A DNA stretch of 64,000 bases from Anaspis maculata (GCA_949128115.1 OX421962.1:58259787-58323786), one strand, 5' to 3'. Counted from the first letter of the stretch, positions 21,870 through 34,814 are shown. Notes: a model not told the origin generated them from the sequence alone. Translations and numbers: made by a program.

Positions 21870-23984
21870 TAGTGTTGCCGTCTAGAGTTAGACTTTCTAG
21901 ACTCTTGTCTTGAGAAGGCGTCAAGACTTAGACAAGACCTCTAGAAATTCTTGTCTTGAAATTTCTAGACAAGACAAGAGTAGGGCTGTCAAGATCAAGA
22001 GTCTTGATTAGACTCTTAAAACAGAAAAATTGAAAAAAAATCAGATATATTCCTCTCCGTTGATGGTTTTTAGTTTCTACTGAATGTGTGATTAGCTTGG
22101 AGATTTATTACAGAATTTATTGACAACATAAAATAGCATTAATTAAGGTAAACGGTATGACAAATTGCTATTCAAAACTATATCTACTTGAGATGAAAAT
22201 GATTGCAAAGGGTTCTTATAGGTACTATTTTTCTTCTAAATATTTGTTGAAATCAAAATACCGAGATCACTACAGATGATATAATATCTCGACTCAAAGG
22301 TCCCTACTTTTTCCGAGAAAAATCTGGGAATTTGGGAGTTCAAATTGGGAGAATAATGAAGCAATAAATCTGTTCTGCGCTTGCGCACTAGGCAGGCCAT
22401 CATGTCATTATGCATTGACCATTGTTGTCAGGCTGTGTCTGATAGGCAGTCTACAGTCCATGAATATTTTGAAAATTAGGAAAAACAAAACAACACATAG
22501 AAGCATCTTTTTGTATATTGTGAATTTTATAGACAGATAAATAGATATATATATATATATTTCTATCTATCGTATATATCAGAAGACAATTTGATTTTCG
22601 GTTTGTGGTGGCACTTCACTATAAATTTATCAATTTTGAATCAGAGAATGGGAAAGCGTTGCCAGAGAGATGCCATGTCGAATTATGTTAATGTCTTGTA
22701 TATATTCACATGACATCTCCTTCAGACTCTGTATGTCTTTACTATTTTTTCCGGTTCTCATGCGAAAGTTTTGTTCAAGTGACTTTTTTTCAAGGGCTGC
22801 TCCAACATCTTCATTTATACTTTTCCAAAAAATAGCTGCGGCTTCTCAGATCGCAACTTCTAAGAAATTAGGTATAGAGCTCGATGAGGCTTTTGGTTAA
22901 TAGCTGCGAAACAAAGTGTTTCTTGCCAATAAAAAGAAAATGATTCAGACAACATGCTACAGCCAGATATCCTTCCAATGTACCAAGGCAAAATGCCAAT
23001 GGTACATTAGGCTGGTGTTCTTTTTACAACTTGAATGAAGTTAGTCTTTCTGCCCGCGTCGGGTTGACACAAGCGGGAACCTGACACAGGTCTGCAAATA
23101 ATCGGTATATTTTCGACAAAAATATTGGACCACGTCTGCACCACGACATCTGGGAACTCTGAGTCCTGCTTAAACCCAATTATTTACATTTCTTTGTCTA
23201 GCAGCAATGTTTCGAACATCAAACAGCAAAATAATATTGAAGTTGATTGTTTAACTTTTTCTTGACTGTGACTCTTTTGTTGACTGTTTCTTGACGTTCA
23301 TGGCAACCTGGTATTGTTTTTGGCTTCCTTGTTCATTCGATTCGAGCCGATGGACTGCGGTGAGTTGAATTTTCATATCCTTTCCCGGTGCCAGATTTTT
23401 TGAGTATTTTTTTAAATGGAGAGTAGTTGACTATATTTATTCCGGCATCAACCTACGGCTATAAAATCGTATCTCGTCATTTTATATAAGACCCCATTGC
23501 AGAAATACGTTCACTAACAGGTTGAGGGTGGCGGTGACAACTTTTTTTTCCAGCATTCACACCAATGATAAATTTCAGTGTCAATAAAAGTCGGGGGTGG
23601 CGGTGACAACCTTTTCTTCCAGCATTCACACCAATGATAAATTTCATTTCAGTGTCAATAACATTAGGTCTTTGTTTTGGAATTTGAGCCTTATTATACC
23701 CAAGTAGAATATTTTATTGAAGCGCAGTCCCTATTCGAAGGGTGCTCCTTCACGTATTTTTGACGCTGACACCTTGACACCCAGATGGGTAAAAGAGGTT
23801 ACGATTTTTTTTTCTTGAAAGAAGGGGTTTTACAGTAATTTAATTTCAGGAGTCTATCTAGACTCTTGAAAAATTTCCATCAAGAGTTAGAGTCTTGTCT
23901 TGAAATTTTGAAATTATCTTGATATTTCAAGACAAGACAAGAGTAGGGCAACTCTTGTCCTGTCTTGTCTAGACGGCAACACTA
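21870..23984. mobile_element. hAT-type transposon, 2.1 kb, apparently defective
   Basis: The ends TAGTGTTGCCGTCTAGA and TCTAGACGGCAACACTA are perfect inverse copies. They are flanked by an exact 8 bp duplication, AACCCCAA (21862-21869 and 23985-23992). Both subterminal regions (21890-22015 and 23850-23975) are packed with TCTTGTCTTGA / TCAAGACAAGA words, plausible transposase-binding sites. The interior has no intact transposase. A protein-like minus-strand remnant (about 22640-22830, with DVGAALEKKSLEQNFRMR) is interrupted by a stop upstream. It is probably an internally deleted derivative. Confidence 0.9.
22531..22562. repeat. (TA)n-rich tract inside the hAT-type element
   Basis: About eight TA units with a preceding GATAGATA-like context. 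Confidence 0.7.
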
Positions 23985-23992
23985 AACCCCAA

Positions 23993-24719
23993 TTTATCAG
24001 TGAGATTTTTTCATGGTTTTTCCTCTTATCACGATCTGAAATTTGACAACTTTACAGAGTTCAGGGTTTTGGCTGGAAATTGTCATTTTCTTCCCACTCT
24101 GAGGCGCCGGGCGGAAAGAAAAACTGATTCCTCGAAAACACTTAGGCCTATTCAACCTATCTGTTATTGTTATTACTAATCAAGTGAACAAAGAAAATAC
24201 AAATTATAGCTGTTGAATTTGACATTACAAAAAGGCGCACTTTTTTGTGAGCTATTCTTCGTAAAATGCCTATATCGAAATTTTGACTTTATATATGGAT
24301 GAAGCGACTGCGAATTTATGGGAAATGATACAATACATGTCAATACAACATTGTTTTCCATGGAGAAAAAGATGAAAATGGATTTTTTTTTGGCCAAGTG
24401 AAGAATTTTTTGCTCAAGTGCGACGAATGATCCAAGTGAAAAAACCAATACTGTCAATATTCACTATAGAGATGTATGCTTCTTTTAAGATAGATATAGC
24501 AATAATCATCGGTGATTCAATAGGAAGCTCTTGCCCCCAAATTTTGAGGGGCTCCTGCAGCTGTATTCTTTCAAATATTAGAGTATAGCGCGATCACTAT
24601 AGGGCACAGCCCTGCCTATAAATTACGAATTTATTTTATCACACTATACGTACAATCTACCAACCCACATATTGATTAAAAAAAAGGAAAACGAAACTTC
24701 CGGGTCAATTTTGACTCGC
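23993..24719. other. Gene-free stretch upstream of the promoter region
   Basis: No supported feature. The 93-codon minus frame at 24176-24457 is AT-driven and without a domain. Confidence 0.45.
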
Positions 24720-25068
24720 GGTGAAGCCCATCCTTGCTAAGGTCCTTTCGGATGCCTTGGACCATCAATCAATTTGGCCAAGTCACTGCGGCTACCGTAA
24801 TCAAGCACTTGATGAGAAGGTGATGCCTCATACACATGACGTCCGGAAGAGTCCGGCGACCGTGGCTCCACAGGTGATGGTGGTGATGGTGGTGCTTCTT
24901 GTGGAGTGCAGCATCCAGGGGAGGCACGGTGACTGGCCATCTGGGTAGACAAGCACGTGGGGACCTTCATCTGCCGGTCAATGCAAGCGCGCTCTTCCGC
25001 GGCCTGGCCTCGCGCTTCGAGGCTGCTGTACTTAGATATATAACTTGGTGCGGATCACACGCCCCTCA
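24720..25068 (+). promoter_or_regulatory. GC-rich upstream region and TATA promoter of the secreted-protein gene
   Basis: Base composition rises sharply from the AT-rich flank at about 24715. A consensus TATATAA lies at 25037-25043. TCATC at 25066-25070 sits about 31 bp downstream, at the right spacing for an initiator A at 25068. The transcript start is inferred from this spacing only. Open frames on both strands here reflect the GC content and are not called genes. Confidence 0.55.
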
Positions 25069-25201
25069 TCCGTCTTCCAGCACCAGAACTCCCCAGAACC
25101 ACACTGCCACCACACACTCACCACTCCAAGCCGAGCAGTAGTGCCAAAGTTTCCCCGATAGTTCGGCCTGCCATCACCATAGAGTACTATACTACATCAA
25201 C

Positions 25202-25210
25202 ATGAAACTA
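25202..25210 (+). CDS. Exon 1 of a small secreted protein (Met-Lys-Leu only)
   Basis: ATGAAACTA is followed directly by the donor GTAAGTG at 25211. The ATG is chosen because its context (ATCAACATG, A at -3) is good and an in-frame TAG lies upstream at 25139-25141. The three residues M-K-L fit the hydrophobic run encoded by the exon at 45140, completing a canonical signal peptide. Splitting a secretory leader after its first three codons by a long first intron is common in insect genes for secreted and cuticular proteins. The 5'UTR is about 134 bases if transcription starts near 25068. Confidence 0.75.
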
Positions 25211-27218
25211 GTAAGTGCGAACAGTGTGCGAAATCTTCAAGTGGTTCAGTGAAAAGTGTCACTTCTTATGGTCTTCGCGCCAGTACCAGTGAGATTAGTA
25301 GTACGATTTGCCATAATAAGCCGATCATTAACGGACGTGATTTATTAAATCAGTTTACTACAATTTTCTTCAATGGCAATCACAGTTAATTGGGTTAGTG
25401 GCAGCATTTCACCTTAAAGTATAAGGTTTATCATTTCCTTGATTTTTACTTAAGCATAGATACAAAAAAATCTCCGAACACTTTTTTTTAAACCAGAATT
25501 TTCTAAATCGCTACCTGCTGAATTATTCATTTAGAGATCCGCCAAACCAAAAGTTGCTCAAGTTCGCACTTCACGAATAATTACTACAGTAATATTAGGC
25601 ACGTAGACATGTTAATTACCTTTTATTTAATTACTTTCACTTGTTAAAAATATAATAGAAGTAATTCTCTAAAAAAAATATTTTTCGAGTTTCTACCGTC
25701 TTCTGTAGGTATGACCCAACCGCAAGCATTGTTGTGATACTTCCAACTCAATCTATTGTTGCTTGATTTTTAATAATTATTATTCTCTAACGCAATTTTT
25801 TAAACGCTCATTACCGCAACAGGTGCTAAGTAAAACAACACGCGGAACGATTATTTGACAGTCACGTTACGGTGCACTTCTATTAATCTATTAAGTTTTT
25901 TGTATACCTGCGCCAAAGAAATTTGTTCAATTTCATCTTGAATGCCTGCATACTAAGCACTAAATAATAACAATAATGTTTTCTGTGGAAGAGCATCCAT
26001 GCTCGGGTAAGCTAATTTACAATAAACTTTCACTAAGATTTTGAATTAAAAGTAAAATTATTATCATTAGGTACCGATCTATTATAAGTGAACATAAACA
26101 GTTTGGAATCTCCCCGATTCTCTAATGCTCTGCAAAGTGGCGCCAAAAAAATGATCAAGCAAATATAATTTGTCACGTGTCCCAAGACTTCCAAGATCAT
26201 TACGTTTAACGAAGCCCTTGATTGAACTTGAAAAACAGTCAAGCCTAAATCACAAAAAAGTGACTATCTAAACATTTAGTTTATTGATGAATAAAACTGT
26301 TTCGAAATAATGTCAATTTCTTTTTCTTTATACTTAACTGCTTTGTTAAGCATGTAGGTACCAGAAAAAAGACTATTGAAGATATTGATTGATAGGAACG
26401 TGTAAAATCTCCTATAAATCATTCAAATATTGACCAGTTGATGCCGGAATAGTGACCGAATCAGTGCATCCATCCATACTTACAATACAGCTGCCCTAAT
26501 TTTGAACAGAGTTCGATCGTTCAGGTCTATAATAAAAATGAACCAAATAATTGTATCAACTTAATTCACAACTTATGAGTTTCCTGTTAAAGGTAGATTT
26601 CACGTCGCACTCGGAAACAAAAATCGTTGAGAGAAAATTGTTCCAGAAATTTTCTTCTCATTGAAAAAAAGAAAACAGTTTTTACCCTCAAATTTAACAC
26701 CCTGTATCTTGAAAACTGAGCGATTTACGACAAACTCATTCCAAGGGTTTGCTATATAACAAACTTTTAGAATGAGTTTGTGAGTTTGTATCATAATTAT
26801 GATAGGACAAGGAGGCTACCCTTGACAGGAAAGTCACAAGTTGTGAATCACCATGTATAAACAGTTTTTGAATTCGGCAAGCTATCGAGCGGTTCCTCCG
26901 CCAATTGTATGGCTTGTGGCTTATTTCTGGGTCGGAGCACCGGGTTTGTGGCTTACCCTAGAGTCGGAGTCTCCAGCGAATATCGAAACGAAATCGTCCA
27001 TATCTTCTGAATGGTTCAACAAATCGCGTTTTTACTTTCACTAATCGAGTCTTATTTCTACCTACCAGTGCTCGATAGACATTTATTGAATTTCTATATT
27101 TCCTGAAAGAATCAACAGATTTCATTTCCCGGGAAGCTGACTAAGTGGCTTCTTTGGCAATGACGAAGTATAAATCATTATTTGATACTAGTGCTCTGTA
27201 TTAATTATACAGGTACAG

Positions 27219-27472
27219 AGTCATCCACCGAGATCCCCCCCTGTTAGAATTTTTCCCGTTGGAATAAATTGGTGGGGAAAGAAATTTTTACCAGCCATTT
27301 TTTCCGTGAAATTCAAATTGGACACCAATTTTTTTTTATCCTATAGTATACAGGGTATTTAAAGAAACACCAATTTTTTTTGACACCTTGTATCTAAATA
27401 TTGGAAATGATACGACTTTTTCCAACGCGAAAAAATCTAACAAGGGTGAAGGGAGAAATCTCGGTGGATCAC
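27219..27472. repeat. TIR element, ATCCACCGAGAT termini
   Basis: The left end, GTCATCCACCGAGATCCCCC then GTTGGAA, is inverted at the right end (TCTCGGTGGATCAC preceded by TTCCAACGCG). The arms are about 50 bp with indels. The interior contains a TACAGGGTATTT phrase at 27350. No target duplication was resolved. Confidence 0.65.
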
Positions 27473-28079
27473 GAATCTCGGATTTTCGTCATATTTTGAC
27501 GAGATCTACCCACAGCTAAATTTTTCTATTACCCCTGAAACACCCTGTATACAGTCCAAGATATTTACACTGACGAACAAAATTAACGCACCACCAAAAT
27601 TTTGACCCGAGTTTGAAGTCTAATTTTTCCCGAACCTATCAGATTTCAATAGTCTTTTCACCAGGTTGTAGCTTCATTATTTGAGAATGTCACTGTGTAG
27701 CTCATCTTTGGTTAACATTTAGTATTGACAGTATATTGGGTGTTACAATGAAGGTGTCCGATTTGGATGGTATTTTTTTGACGTTGTAGGAAAATTCGTA
27801 GCAAATAATCTTACCGGTTTATTCATCTTTAATAGCCATTCCGTTCAACCCCTATACTGGGTGTTACAACGAAGGTTGATAAGATAAGATGTACAACTTT
27901 AATATTTAAGGGTGAGCGGTGCAGTTGGGCCTTAGGGTCCATTATTAACGTATAGCAGGTCAACTCTTCCCTGTGGTAAAATTATGGTTTAATGCCACAG
28001 CAACGATTATTGGAACATGGTAATTATGGCATTCAACATTTAGGTTGAAGCTGACTATGGTACTGGGCTTTGGCCTTGA

Positions 28080-28464
28080 GGCTGTATACGCAGGGTATCA
28101 ATATTTCCCTCTCAAAAATAAAGATAAAGAGACATAGAAATTTTGATGGGACCATTAAATGTTAGTCCACCTTGCTTCCGTTTGGATTACCTCACATTTT
28201 TTGCCCTGCTGAATAGCCCTAATACACTGGAAAAATTTCTAAAGGATTGCTGGGACGTTTTTAGACAAACGAAAAAATTATCAACTGTTTAATAATATTG
28301 AGAGACGTAGAAAATTGAGTACAGAGCCGTTTTGTGAAAAAAGTTGTCAACAAAAAAAAATTTTTTTCACATAACTGAAAAAACGCTCTGTATTCAATTT
28401 TTCAATACACTCATTTTTGAGGGAGAAATCCTCAGAATAATTAGAGGCTGCTGAGAATACAGCC
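28080..28464. mobile_element. TTAA-type MITE, degraded copy
   Basis: The ends GGCTGTATACGCAG and (inverse) GGCTGTATTCTCAG match those of the element at 34119, in the opposite orientation. Internal blocks are shared too (ATTGAGAGACGTAGA, GTTGTCAACAAA, AGGGAGAAAT). The flanks are TTGA and TTAC, consistent with decayed TTAA. 385 bp, no ORF. Confidence 0.7.
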
Positions 28465-30462
28465 TTACCAGATTCTTTGGTCGAGCTTTAAAAAACTTGC
28501 TCTTGCTAGGTTCTTATGAATAAAAGAAGCTAAATAGCTTCTTACTGTTTGAAATTGAAACAACCAGCTTCTTCATGAAACACTTTAGTACTATGTCCAA
28601 GTAATATACATAGCATAGCTATCCACAAACATGCTAAAACAACCCTAGGGCTATTTCGTAATAACCCTCTGAGAAGCAAGGTCACAAATACCTGGTAATT
28701 ACTACATTAGATTATAGGAGTTAAATAAGATAGCAGTGCACTTTTAGCATGTAAATCTGCAAAATTAACTGCTCTATTTAACTTAATTTTTGCAGCAGAG
28801 GGATTGTCAAAAATCGCAATAATAAATTAATTAATTAATGAAAAACGCTATATGCTTTGGGCTTATAATAACACTGGCAATACTTGAAGCACATAAGGCG
28901 TTGGGTAATTGGAAAGCAGTCATTTTAAAGTGTATTCTACTGTAACGGCGGATTTTTTTTGGGTTCAGTTTTAAATTTGTGTTCATCAAGCATGTCCATA
29001 CAGCACGCTCCCCGGCATGTGTATATGCGTAATTGCAAAACACGTACCTATAATATGAATGTGTAGTAATTATTGTCAGCAGGTAATTGTCGCCGATGTG
29101 TTTATAAGTACATACTAACAAAAGATAAATACAACCAGGGGCGTTTCCATAAATCGACAAAAAAGTTCTATAATGTTAGGCATCAATAAAATGCTGTATT
29201 TTGTAAGAGCATTTTTAGAAGCTCCTAGTACCTACCTACTTTCAAATTGCAATAATTATTTGAGACTCATATTCAAAAATTAGTTTGACTAATATGAAGT
29301 CGGTAAAAAAAATTTAATGGCGCTATAATTCTACATTGCGTTCTGAATTAGATTAACCACTTTTATACTAAGATAATACTAGTTTCTGGAAATTGCCTGT
29401 CTTGAGTGCGCTCCACTTTCGTGTAAGCACAATCTTCATTTTTTGATAGAGCTCATAATAAAGGGATTCGTGACTAGTTGCATCAAGTATTTTGACTTGT
29501 GTACTGGCTTAGGATATCTTCTAATTGATGCTTTAGCATTTTATTTAAATTTTGTCTCTTTGAGCAACAGAGGATGTTAAAACGAAATCGAAATTGTACA
29601 TAGTGAAAACACCAGATGGACGAAGAAAGTGATGGAGCTTCATATGAGTCTAGATACTTGAAATTTTACGCTATAAATACATAACATAATAATTATTGCA
29701 CCATTCAAAAAATCTGTATGTGGACCCGTTTCGGTTGCATGAGCTCATACCCATGGTCTATCAATAAAATCGCATTGCTGCTGTTTTCACTACCTATACT
29801 TAATACTTATGTGAGCCTAATCGATGTAAAATTGTTCTAAGACAATAAAATACAGTCTTATTCATTTTACAATGGCACGGCAAAGAGCTTTTTTGCAGAT
29901 AGTAGATACCTACTCCAGTGCGATGGCATACACGGAAGGTGACTGCTAAGCTTGCAAGCCTTTCTTGAATGTACGAGCAATCTTATCTGTGTGACATTTT
30001 CCTGCTCCTAATGAGCACATATCTCTTTGGAGTTGCTCTCTGAGCCTAAACATTTATTCTTCGAAAAACAATGAATTTTCTCAAGTTTATTGATTCGGTG
30101 GTCAAAATCTTCGTCCTTCTTAAGCTGTCAGCGATAGGACCCATGGTTTATAATCTTTTAGTCCTTGTCAGTCTGAAGTTACACGTTACACGCAGGGTGT
30201 CCGCGAGAAAAGTCTATTCATTTTGCAATTATTTTCACAATTTTCAAGTCACAGATTACAGACGTAACATCTAGCGTGAGATTCCAAGCAATTTGGCGTC
30301 AACTGCTTTTCAATCGATTAATAAATTTTTGGTAACGAAAAATCACTTCCTCAAAGAAATTGTGGATTGCAATTTCTCACAGCGCTGTGTAAAAAATAAG
30401 ACACTTTTCAAAAAAATAAAAAAAATGTGAAGGTATAATTTGAAAATAGTTTAGATTTGATA

Positions 30463-30474
30463 GGGGGGGGGGGG
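30463..30474. repeat. Poly-G run
   Basis: Twelve consecutive G residues immediately before the tRNA-like sequence. Confidence 0.9.
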
Positions 30475-30550
30475 TACAACGCAGTGGTTCAGTCGGTTGG
30501 CATCTGATTATGCCAACTTACTTCCCTCATGTTAGTGCTTGAATAAGCTG
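30475..30550 (+). repeat. tRNA-like head, possible SINE
   Basis: AGTGGTTCAGTCGGTTGGCA resembles an A box with D-loop. TCTGATTATGCC resembles an anticodon-arm segment. The putative B box (GTGCTTGAATAAG) is poor. Probably a degenerate tRNA-derived element. Confidence 0.3.
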
Positions 30551-31215
30551 CGAAATTTGAAAATTGTGCTCGTAACATGAAAATTGCGAAAAATATAAAT
30601 AAAAGGCGGTCTTCTCACAAAACGTTTATGAAAAATAATTCCTGACTGCAGTTTCGGGAGCCTCTAGAAAATTGCGGAAATAATCGCATCGCAACTTGAA
30701 CTTTTCGCGCGGACACCCGGTATAACCGTCCGCATGTGTCAATTGAATCCGTGAAAATTTGTGCTTGTGAAGAACGGGGGTAGAGTTAAAAATTCTAAGT
30801 ATATTTTTTCAGGAAGAGAATAATTCTCTTTTATTTGATATTTGATTTCATATTTCACAAGGTGGGTGGTGTCATTTGAAATTTCGAAGTGGGGTTGAGG
30901 GAGCTAGAGATATAAATTCGTCAATGTATGGAGGCTGTTCATTGAGCATAATTTTAAAAATGAAAAACGTCTCTCACATGATTTTTTGTAGGCTTTCAAT
31001 CTGTTCACTAAAATTTTGTGTGACATATCGGTTGAAAGGTGCAAAATAAAAAAAAAACACCTGTTGAAAAAATTGTTTTCCAAAAGTTTGTCTGCTCAAG
31101 TTAAGTTGAGTGGAGGTGTCAAACTATAATCCAATCCATTTACCCAAAATAATACAAAATTTCCTGGGTTATTTTGAAAACAAATCTTTTTTCGATATTT
31201 TCCCTCATCAAAATA

Positions 31216-32248
31216 CAGGGTGTCCAATTCGAGAATAAATTTAGATGTTGTACCCTGTAAGCGATATACCAAAGAACATTTTTCTGGACAGATTAGGAGT
31301 CTACGGAAAAAATCGTACAAGAATTGTTTTCTATTTTTGAAATCATCATATTTCAGGGAATGTCCCCAGAGGGAGGGGTATAATTTATACGCGAGCACAC
31401 TGTACAAAAAATGGAAGGCGGTTAAATGTCAAAAACTATTTCGAGATATTGATGCGAGGTTTTCAAAAATATAATTAGAAAAAATCTACAATAGGGTCCT
31501 TGCACGATTTTTTTTCATTGCCTCCAATGATGCTTTGGTAGCCAAATAGCACCACAGACTAAACGGTTTTTCGAAAATCTCAATATATTATTTTATTTTG
31601 TAAATTTAAAACACAAAAACTGTTAGGTATGCAATTTCCATGCACCGATGTGTCAGCTGTGGGATGACATCATCGTGCCCCGAGCTGGAGCAACTTGATT
31701 CTACACGAACAGATTGCGACTACGAATTTTAAATGTTTGACATATCTCACCGTCACCGTCTCAGACGTCTGTGGGGCTGACGCTCAATTCAGGTTGAAAA
31801 GCGCCGGGCACGAGCTTGGGGATGGCTCTGACACGTGAGCAAGGGCGACGGCGCTGTTCGCGGCTCCAAAATTGAAATAGCTCTGTAAAATAATGAAGAT
31901 TTGAATTTTCGCGGGGTTTCAGGGCGCAGAGCTGCAACCTCGCAAAGAAAAAAACTTGCAAACGAAAAATAGAACTCTTGGATTGACGTCATCGTGGTCA
32001 TACAAGATCATTGTAGAAGCGACCGCGTTTTTAGCGCGGAAAAAAATTCAAACTTTGATCTTCATTCAAAGGATGGACCAATTTTTTTGGAAATTTTGTT
32101 TGGGGCGGAAATTATTGTGGATAACGTTTTGAATGATTTTATGAAGTAATCGTCCCAATATAAAATTCATGCAAGGACCCTATTGTTTTTGAAAAAGTTA
32201 CACATGATTAAAAATGGACCACTTTGCACTCTTTCTTTTGTCACCCTG
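31216..32248. mobile_element. TA-flanked CAGGGTG-terminus element (outer)
   Basis: The left end is TA|CAGGGTGTCCAATTC and the right end TTTTGTCACCCTG|TA. Flanking TA dinucleotides at 31214-31215 and 32249-32250 fit TA-targeted (Tc1/mariner-like) insertion. The right terminus (read inward CAGGGTGACAAAAGAAAGAG) also matches TACAGGATGCCAAAAGAAAG at 51387. The interior is occupied by another element at 31489-32185. Confidence 0.6.
31489..32185. repeat. TIR element CAATAGGGTCCTTGCA, nested
   Basis: CAATAGGGTCCTTGCA and its perfect inverse TGCAAGGACCCTATTG bound a 697 bp insert that is GC-richer than its surroundings, especially at 31640-31860. No ORF with a recognised domain and no clear target duplication. 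Confidence 0.75.
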
Positions 32249-34118
32249 TATATCATAGTACATTAACAAACACGATATCCAAATATGAAACTTGCAGTCA
32301 AAAGAACGCCCGAATCATTAACATCATCATTTTTTAAAATCTGTTAATTTTTTGTCTTGATAACCTGAGCGACTTTTTGGAGTGGACCAGTTCAATCTCT
32401 GATCTGTTCACCTACATCCATACCTCGATCTAACCACGATATTTTTTTGTAATCCGGGATCCGGGTAGATTTCAAGGGAGACCCGTCTAACAAAACCCAC
32501 TTGGCTCCATTTTGTGTTATGTCGCCAGTTTGAGATGAAACTTCTTTCCCATGAATTATGCTTCTTGACGCTAATTTCTTGTTCAACTGCAGTTACAGCA
32601 GATGTTTGGAGATGCGAGATGTAAAAATCGGACTTACTTATACTTCATATTCATAATGTTCTAGAGCGGTCCTTTGTGACCTCTGTTTTCCCTACAGATT
32701 CTAATTCTTCAATGTGTTTTCCAAATGTTTTGTGTTTTGTTTCTCAAATCGCGAATTAGCGAAATTTTATGAAAAAGAAACCCGGGATTTTTGGAATGTA
32801 CGAGTAGGTATGCAAATAATATTTACAGTTCATTAACAAAATCTTAGAATACTTCGTTGCGCGCTTAACGCAAGGTCCAGTTAGATGCTTCCAAAGTCAA
32901 ACTTTTAAGGACCAATCAATTATTATTGCCTGTGACATTTCTAACGAGGTGTTTCCGCGTGTTGTATCGAATCGATTTTTAATTGTTGTCCAAGATACAA
33001 TTACTGGCACTTGCCTAAGCTCAAGTCCCGTAAAAAAGTATAATTAAAAAAAAGAATAAAGATTCTTATTAAAAAGATTATGGAGGAGAGAATCAAGAAA
33101 GAAAGACCGGATTTCAGGAAACGGAAGTCGCACGCACGTTCATGCTATGGAGTCAAGGTAGCTGGTATTATGCAATCGCGCGTTGTCTACACCTACTTTT
33201 CTATTAGTAATAATGCTGGTGATGCTGGAAACCTTGACCGTTGCAGTAGGCACGGAGCTTTTAAAGGGATTATGGTATTGTAAACTCCGTGTAGTATTTT
33301 CAATTATCCGCATACCAACTTTCTTTGAATGCGGGCTTATTAACCGCGATTAAATTACAATAAATTATTTAATCATAAGATATTGAAGTCTTTGATACGA
33401 CAACAATCTCTGCTACGTATTAACATTTTTGCGATCATAACCAATACAAAAAAGCTTTTATTAGGGCGCGTTGTGTCACACCCTCACGATCGCGCGAAGT
33501 TCTGGTAAATAAGTAGCGATAATATGTATAACGTAAGAATACTGCTTTATTAGGTATTAATTGTGTAAATTTGTTGAGCGTACCTAATTGAGAAAGTGAT
33601 GCGCTATCGTTTTTTTTCTAGTCTTTTATCATTATACCCCAGAGCAAAATTCAAGTTAGTATAGTAGTTAGAGTCAACAGGTTGCAAAACGTCTTTATTC
33701 GTGGAATGGTGCAATTGGCCACTGTGCACTTACAATTTTATTTGTAAATAATAACACAGTTGATGTAGGTATAATTTATTTCTTTAAATGTGTAATTATT
33801 GGGGGTATTCAATTGCCTACCAAGGCCGCCGTTTCTTCACATAGTGTGTAATCAACAAATAAATGCATTGTTTGTATAGAAACTGTTAACAACACACCTT
33901 TTGCATCGATCATTTAAAAGTTTAGACAAATAGATCAGAATCTGTTGGAATTTACGCCAAAGTGTCGTAAAATGTGGACAGTCTTGACCTACCAACAGGA
34001 AGGTAAAAATCACTGATCCATGCAAAGCTTGGTATCGAGCTAATTAGAGTTGGTTTGGTATTGGATTGAACTGCCATACTGCCACAGTAACTGACGTTTC
34101 GCAGGTCTCTATAATTAA

Positions 34119-34454
34119 GGCTGTATTCTCAGCAGGCTTCAATTATGTGGAAAAAAATATTTTTTCCTTTTTTGTTGACAATTTTTTTCAAAAAACGGCT
34201 GACTTTGTATCTACTCAATTATCTACGTCTCTCAAAATTATAAAACAGTTGATATTTTTTTGTTTGTCAAAAAATGTCCCAGTAATCTTTTGGAAACTTT
34301 TCTAGTGTTTTAGGGCTATTGGGCTCCTAAAAGAATGTGGGGTAACCCCAACGAAAACAAGGTGGACAAACATTTATTGGAATCCCATGAAAATCTCTAT
34401 ATCTCTTTATTGTTATTTTTGAGGGAGAAATACTGATACCCTGCCTATACAGCC
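34119..34454. mobile_element. TTAA-flanked MITE (piggyBac-like target)
   Basis: GGCTGTATTCTCAGC and the right end GCCTATACAGCC form terminal inverted repeats flanked by exact TTAA at 34115-34118 and 34455-34458. TTAA duplication is diagnostic of piggyBac-type insertion. The 336 bp carry no transposase. The sister copy in the same intron is at 28080-28464. Confidence 0.82.
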
Positions 34455-34814
34455 TTAAGAGATTTTGGTAGCTAGCAGAATCTCACCAACAAAAGGATTC
34501 GTTGTCCCGCAGATAGGTATGCCACCAGTGGACACTAGACCAGACCTACTTGTACAATGTACATAATAATTGTTGTTATAATAATCGGAAATCGTTCTGT
34601 TTGTGCTGAAGTGTCTGGTGTGAAGTATATCAGTAAGAATGCGTAGGTACTACCTATAAAGGCAAGAAGGCAAGCAGTGCTTGAGTACAGCAAACAGAGC
34701 GTATCTCGCACGAAATTCTCGAGTTGCTAAATTTTCTGTTTCAACAGACACAGCTTACACACGTAGCCACACACATAAACGTGCATGAACTTATCGATAA
34801 TCAATAAGCATGCA

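Noticed and set aside
24721..25141. Overlapping 75-80 codon frames in the GC-rich block
   Set aside because: They lie upstream of the TATA box on both strands and reflect composition.
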